NCBI GenBank assembly: GCA_023383015.1
Contig: JAHDXW010000006.1
Coordinates: forward strand, 1 to 64,000
From: Paracoccaceae bacterium
GTDB taxonomy: Bacteria; Pseudomonadota; Alphaproteobacteria; Rhodobacterales; Rhodobacteraceae
Reading direction: 5' to 3'
DNA length: 64,000 nucleotides
Below the pieces are notes generated by a model. That model saw nothing but the letters and a program-made list of their open reading frames with translations, was not told the DNA's origin and did not search any database. Shown here piece after piece: positions 60,089 through 64,000 of this stretch. Every line of letters starts with the position of its first letter. The stretch's first letter is position 1. A program made the position numbers and the translations under genes.

Positions 60089-62146
60089 ATGAGCGCCCCC
60101 GTCCTGTCGGTGCGGGGTCTGGAGGTGGATTTCGCGGGGTCCGGGCGGCCGGTCCCGGTGATCCGCGGGGTGGACCTTGACGTCCACCCCAACGAGATTC
60201 TGTGTATCGTCGGCGAGTCCGGCTCGGGCAAGAGCGTGACGGCGCTGGCGGCCACGGGCCTGCTGCCGCCCACCGCGCGGGTGCGGGGCAGGGTGGTGCT
60301 GGACGGCACCGACGTCACCGGCGCCCCGCCCGAGGTGCTGCGGCGCCTGCGCGGCGAGGCGGTGGGGTTCATCTTCCAGGACCCGACGACGACCCTGAAT
60401 CCGGTGCTGCCGGTCGGCCGGCAGATCACCGAGGGCCAGGTCGCCCACGGCCGTCTGCGCCAGGCCGATGCGCCGGCGCGGGCGGCCGAACTGCTGGGCG
60501 AGGTCGAGATCGCCGACCCCGAGGGCCGGGCGCGGCAGTATCCCCACCAGTTCTCGGGCGGCATGCGCCAGCGCGCGGTAATCGCGATGGCGATGGCCGG
60601 GCGGCCGCGGCTGATCATCGCCGACGAGCCGACCACAGCGCTTGACGTCACCGTGCAGGCGCAGGTGCTTGACCTTCTTCGCCGCCGGCAGGCCGAGACC
60701 GGTGCCGCGATCGTGCTGATCACCCACGACCTGGGCGTCGTGGCCGAGGTCGCCGACCGTGTCGCGGTGATGTACGGGGGCCGGATCGTCGAGACCGGGC
60801 CGGTCGATGCGCTGTTCGCCCGGCCGCGGCATCCCTACACCACGGCGCTGCTGGAGAGCCTGCCGCGGCTGGACACCCGCGGCGGACGGCTGGACCCTAT
60901 CCCCGGCCAGCCGCCCCTGCCCGGGGCGCTTCCCGCGGGCTGCAGCTTTCACCCCCGCTGCCGGCTGGCCGCCGGCCGGCCCCGCTGCGCGGCCGAGGAA
61001 CCGGCGCTGCGACCGGTGGGCGCCGCCGCCGCCGGCCAGGCCGCCGCCTGCCATTTTGCCGAGGAGAACCCGAGGCCGAAGCCGCCGGCCACGGTGGCCG
61101 AGGCCGCCGCGTCCGCCGCCGCCGCCGCGCCGCTGCTGCAGATCGAGGGGCTGAAGGTGCACTTCCCCCTGCGGTCGCGCGTGCTGCGGCTGACGCGGGG
61201 GCATGTCCGCGCCGTCGACGGGGTCAGCCTGACGGTGCGGGCCGGCGAGACCGTGAGCCTCGTGGGCGAATCGGGCTGCGGCAAGACCACCACCGGCCGG
61301 GCGGTGATGGGGCTCGTGCCGGTGACGGGCGGGGACATCCGTTTCGAGGGCCGGTCGGTCGTCGGCCTGCGCCGGCTGGCGATGCGCGGCGTGCGCCGCC
61401 ACATGCAATATGTCTTTCAGGATCCGTTCTCGTCGCTGAACCCGGTGCTGCCGGTGGAGGACGTCGTCGCCGAGCCGCTGCGCATCCACGGGCTCTACGA
61501 CAGCTTCGGGGGCGCGCGCTACATCGCCCGGTTGTTCGAGATGGTCGGGTTGTCGCCGACCATGTTCGGCCGCTATCCGCGCGAGTTTTCGGGCGGGCAG
61601 AAGCAGCGGATCGGCATCGCCCGGGCGCTGGCCCTCAAGCCGCGGCTGGTCATCCTCGACGAGCCGGTGGCGGCGCTGGACGTCTCGATTCAGGCGCAGA
61701 TCCTCAACCTGCTGCAGGACCTCCAGCGCGAGCTCGGCCTCGGCTACCTGTTCATCGCCCACAACCTCAGCGTCGTGCGCCAGATCTCCGACCGGGTGGC
61801 GGTGATGTACCTCGGCCGGGTGGTCGAGGAGAGCGACAGTGACACGCTCTACGAGGCGCCGGCGCATCCCTACACGCAGAGCCTGCTGTCGGCGGTGCCG
61901 GTGCCCGAGCCCGCGGGGCGCACCGGGCGCGGGCGGATCGTGCTGACCGGCGAGATCCCCAACCCGGCGGCGCCGCCCGGCGGCTGCACCTTTCACCCCC
62001 GCTGCTTCCGCGCCACCGACCGCTGCAGGGCCGAGGCCCCGGCCTTCCGCCCCCATCCCGGCCTGCCGTCGCGCGTCGCCTGCCACCACGCCGGACCGCC
62101 GGGCACCGGCGCATCGGCCGAGCGCACCGAGGAGGCCGCGCCATGA
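60089..62146 (+). CDS. Fused dipeptide-type ABC ATPase (two nucleotide-binding domains)
   Basis: A 685-residue fusion of DppD-like and DppF-like ATPases. Domain 1 (about 1-330) has Walker A GESGSGKS, signature [14 protein letters not shown] and Walker [14 protein letters not shown]. An Ala/Pro-rich linker follows. Domain 2 (about 350-680) has [23 protein letters not shown] and [13 protein letters not shown]. Each half ends with the Opp-type cysteine extension (CSFHPRC, CTFHPRC). Both catalytic sites look intact. Most relatives are two proteins; here one chain replaces both. Its stop overlaps the next start. Confidence 0.93.
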   Translation: MSAPVLSVRGLEVDFAGSGRPVPVIRGVDLDVHPNEILCIVGESGSGKSVTALAATGLLPPTARVRGRVVLDGTDVTGAPPEVLRRLRGEAVGFIFQDPTTTLNPVLPVGRQITEGQVAHGRLRQADAPARAAELLGEVEIADPEGRARQYPHQFSGGMRQRAVIAMAMAGRPRLIIADEPTTALDVTVQAQVLDLLRRRQAETGAAIVLITHDLGVVAEVADRVAVMYGGRIVETGPVDALFARPRHPYTTALLESLPRLDTRGGRLDPIPGQPPLPGALPAGCSFHPRCRLAAGRPRCAAEEPALRPVGAAAAGQAAACHFAEENPRPKPPATVAEAAASAAAAAPLLQIEGLKVHFPLRSRVLRLTRGHVRAVDGVSLTVRAGETVSLVGESGCGKTTTGRAVMGLVPVTGGDIRFEGRSVVGLRRLAMRGVRRHMQYVFQDPFSSLNPVLPVEDVVAEPLRIHGLYDSFGGARYIARLFEMVGLSPTMFGRYPREFSGGQKQRIGIARALALKPRLVILDEPVAALDVSIQAQILNLLQDLQRELGLGYLFIAHNLSVVRQISDRVAVMYLGRVVEESDSDTLYEAPAHPYTQSLLSAVPVPEPAGRTGRGRIVLTGEIPNPAAPPGGCTFHPRCFRATDRCRAEAPAFRPHPGLPSRVACHHAGPPGTGASAERTEEAAP

Positions 62147-63027
62147 CCGCCCGCCTTCGCCGCCTAAGTCTGGCGCTTGCCGCCCTGCTGGCCGACCGGG
62201 GCGCTGCGATCAGCCTGGCCTTCCTGGTGGTCGTGACCCTGCTGGCGGCCGGTGCCGGCTGGCTGCCGATGGACGCCATGCGGCAGGACATCCTGAAGGC
62301 GCTGGAGCCACCCTCGGCGGCACACTGGTTCGGCACCGACGAACTCGGCCGCGACATCCTGGCCCGCGTCATCCTTGGCGCGCGGACCTCGCTGCAGACT
62401 GCGGCCGGCGCCGTGGCGATCGCGGCCGTGGTGGGCATCCCGATGGGTCTCGTTGCGGGGTATTTCGGCGGCTGGCGCGACACCGTCCTGATGCGCTTCG
62501 TCGACGTGCTGCTGGCGCTGCCCGGCATCCTGTTCGCGATGGCGATCATCGCGGTGCTGGGCCGCAGCCAGATGGCGGCTCTGATCGCCGTCGGCATCAC
62601 CGGGGTGCCGAACTTCGCCCGCATCACCCGGGCGCAGGTGCTGTCGCTGCGCTCGCGCGATTTCGTGACTGCGGTAGAGGCCTTTGGCGCCTCGTCAGGC
62701 TATGCGATGGCGCGGACCATTCTGCCCAACGCCTGGAGCCCGATCATGGTGCAGGCGATCGTGCTTGCCTCGCTTGCCATCCTTCTCGAGGCTGCGCTCG
62801 CCTTCCTCGGCATCGGGGTGCCGCCGCCGACGCCGAGCTGGGGCGAGATGCTGCGCACGGGCAAGAACTATCTCCACGAGGCGCCCCACTACGCGGTGCT
62901 GCCGGGGATCGCGCTGACGCTGACGATCCTGTCCTTCGACACCCTGGGCCGCGCGATGTCGCGGGTGCTGGAGGACCGCCACGGGCAGGCGATGCCGGCG
63001 GGCGACCGGCAGGAGGAGGGGCGATGA
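62143..63027 (+). CDS. ABC transporter permease, DppC type
   Basis: A 294-residue permease with about six membrane segments. FGTDELGRDILARVILGARTSLQTAAGAVAIAA, VEAFGASSGYAMARTILPNAWSPI (EAA loop) and LAFLGIGVPPPTPSWGEML identify the DppC/OppC class. It overlaps both neighbouring genes (ATGA at 62143 and 63024). The DppC-type gene precedes the DppB-type gene, the reverse of the usual order. Confidence 0.93.
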   Translation: MTARLRRLSLALAALLADRGAAISLAFLVVVTLLAAGAGWLPMDAMRQDILKALEPPSAAHWFGTDELGRDILARVILGARTSLQTAAGAVAIAAVVGIPMGLVAGYFGGWRDTVLMRFVDVLLALPGILFAMAIIAVLGRSQMAALIAVGITGVPNFARITRAQVLSLRSRDFVTAVEAFGASSGYAMARTILPNAWSPIMVQAIVLASLAILLEAALAFLGIGVPPPTPSWGEMLRTGKNYLHEAPHYAVLPGIALTLTILSFDTLGRAMSRVLEDRHGQAMPAGDRQEEGR

Positions 63028-63971
63028 TCGGCTACATCCTGCGCCGGCTGGTGCAGCTTGTCCCGGTGCTCCTGCTGGCCTCGGTGGCGATCTGGGGGAT
63101 GGTCTATGCCGTCCCCGGCGGCCCCGTCGGGGTGATCGTGGGCGAGAACGCGTCCGTCGAGCAGATCGCGGCGGTCCGGGCCCAGCTGGGCCTCGACCGG
63201 CCGATCCATGTCCAGTACCTCGACTGGCTGCTGCGGGCGGTGCAGGGCGACTTCGGCGCATCGATCCACAGCCGGCGGCCGGTGATGGAGCTGATCGAGC
63301 AGCGCCTGCCGGCGTCCTTCCAGCTTGGCCTCGCGGCGACCGTGGTGTCGCTGGCGGTGGGCGTGCCGGTGGCGATCATCTCGGCGATGTACCCCGGCAG
63401 CTGGATCGACCGCAGCCTCAGCGCCTGGAACGCGCTGGCGCTTGGCGTGCCAACCTTCTGGCTGGGCATCCTGCTGATCCTGTTCTTCGCGGTGCAGCTT
63501 CGCTGGCTGCCGGCGATCTCGACCCATGTGCCGTTCTGGGAAAACCCGTTCGGCGCGCTGCGCAACCTCGCCCTGCCGGCGGTGACGCTGGGGCTGTACG
63601 TCTCGGGCATCTTCGCCCGCTTCCTGCGTGCCTCGATCGTCAGCGAGCTCGGCTCGGACTATGTCCGCACCGCCCGCGCCAAGGGTCTGCCGGAGCGGCA
63701 GATCCTGCTCGGCCATGTGATGCGCAACGCGCTTCTGCCGTTCATCACGATCGTCGGGCTGTCGCTGGCCAACTTCATCGGTGGCGCGGTGGTCACCGAG
63801 GCGGTCTTCACCTATCCAGGCATCGCCCGGCTGCTGATCAACGCCATCAGCCAACGCGACTACCCGCTGATCCAGGGCTGCATCGTCGTGATCCTGGTCG
63901 TCTACGTCTTCGTCAACCTGGTTGTGGACATCCTCTATGCCTACGCCGATCCCCGGATCGAGTACCGCTGA
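63024..63971 (+). CDS. ABC transporter permease, DppB type
   Basis: A 315-residue permease. It begins MIGYILRRLVQLVPVLLLA and contains the conserved VPGGPVGVIVG, GDFGASIHSRRPV, and the EAA loop YVRTARAKGLPERQILLGHVMRNALLP. The C-terminus VNLVVDILYAYADPRIEYR is typical of the class. AGGAGGAGGGG precedes its ATG, which overlaps the previous stop. It completes the importer that starts at 58513. Confidence 0.93.
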   Translation: MIGYILRRLVQLVPVLLLASVAIWGMVYAVPGGPVGVIVGENASVEQIAAVRAQLGLDRPIHVQYLDWLLRAVQGDFGASIHSRRPVMELIEQRLPASFQLGLAATVVSLAVGVPVAIISAMYPGSWIDRSLSAWNALALGVPTFWLGILLILFFAVQLRWLPAISTHVPFWENPFGALRNLALPAVTLGLYVSGIFARFLRASIVSELGSDYVRTARAKGLPERQILLGHVMRNALLPFITIVGLSLANFIGGAVVTEAVFTYPGIARLLINAISQRDYPLIQGCIVVILVVYVFVNLVVDILYAYADPRIEYR

Positions 63972-64000
63972 GCCGGACCCGGCCGCTGCCGGCGACAACG

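Overview
The window is a very GC-rich chromosomal segment with long, densely packed genes on both strands. It is most likely from an alphaproteobacterium, possibly of the Rhodobacterales type. Support comes from the gene families present (I78 inhibitor lipoprotein, glutathione-dependent formaldehyde dehydrogenase, tripartite tricarboxylate transporter, many dipeptide-type ABC importers) and from a perfect GTTC-N7-GTTC LexA box, the form typical of Alphaproteobacteria, upstream of imuB. I see no rRNA, insertion sequence, phage gene or CRISPR array. One tRNA-Gly(TCC) is present.

Region 1 (1-10.8 kb) is mixed housekeeping and accessory: the 5' part of imuB under a LexA box, an I78 inhibitor lipoprotein, frmA, a YdcF-like protein, a small secreted protein, a membrane protein with a GNAT acetyltransferase, a vanadium haloperoxidase-like protein coupled to an FG-GAP/UnbV secreted protein, a rhodanese, a NYN-OST-HTH protein, a GST and a TetR regulator.

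Region 2 (10.8-31.2 kb) is a catabolic island. It carries a family III CoA-transferase, a Gfo/Idh oxidoreductase with a small barrel protein, an SDR, a complete dipeptide-type ABC importer, an isochorismatase-family hydrolase, a TPP-dependent enzyme, a GntR regulator coupled to an alpha/beta hydrolase, an M29/NicX-like metalloenzyme, a TctB-A-C importer, a second hydrolase lacking its nucleophile, and an AEC carrier. Five promoter regions here carry TGTCGACA-like palindromes. In four of them the palindromes occur as pairs with centres 62 or 63 bp apart, so this looks like one regulon, most simply controlled by the FadR-type GntR at 24.0-24.9 kb.

Region 3 (31.3-43.9 kb) has the tRNA, an MsbA-type ABC exporter, an AMP-dependent acyl-CoA ligase, peptidase T and a full histidine-utilisation locus (hutC-hutF on the minus strand, hutI-hutH-hutG-hutU on the plus strand) of the formylglutamate route, with a near-consensus promoter buried in a palindromic operator.

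Region 4 (43.9-53.9 kb) contains a Rieske oxygenase with an unrecognised partner, a GcvA-type LysR regulator, a DszB-like sulfinate-desulfinase homologue that keeps all three catalytic residues, an amino-acid-type binding protein and permease without an ATPase, a GST, a creatininase-family amidohydrolase, a second family III CoA-transferase, an orphan 74-residue biotin carrier and a second FadR-type GntR regulator.

Region 5 (54-64 kb) is a transport and hydrolysis operon: two M81 (MlrC-like) metallopeptidases flanking a fold-III PLP enzyme of the D-serine dehydratase type, then a dipeptide-type importer whose two ATPases are fused into one chain. Overall the segment looks devoted to scavenging peptides, amino acids and organic acids.
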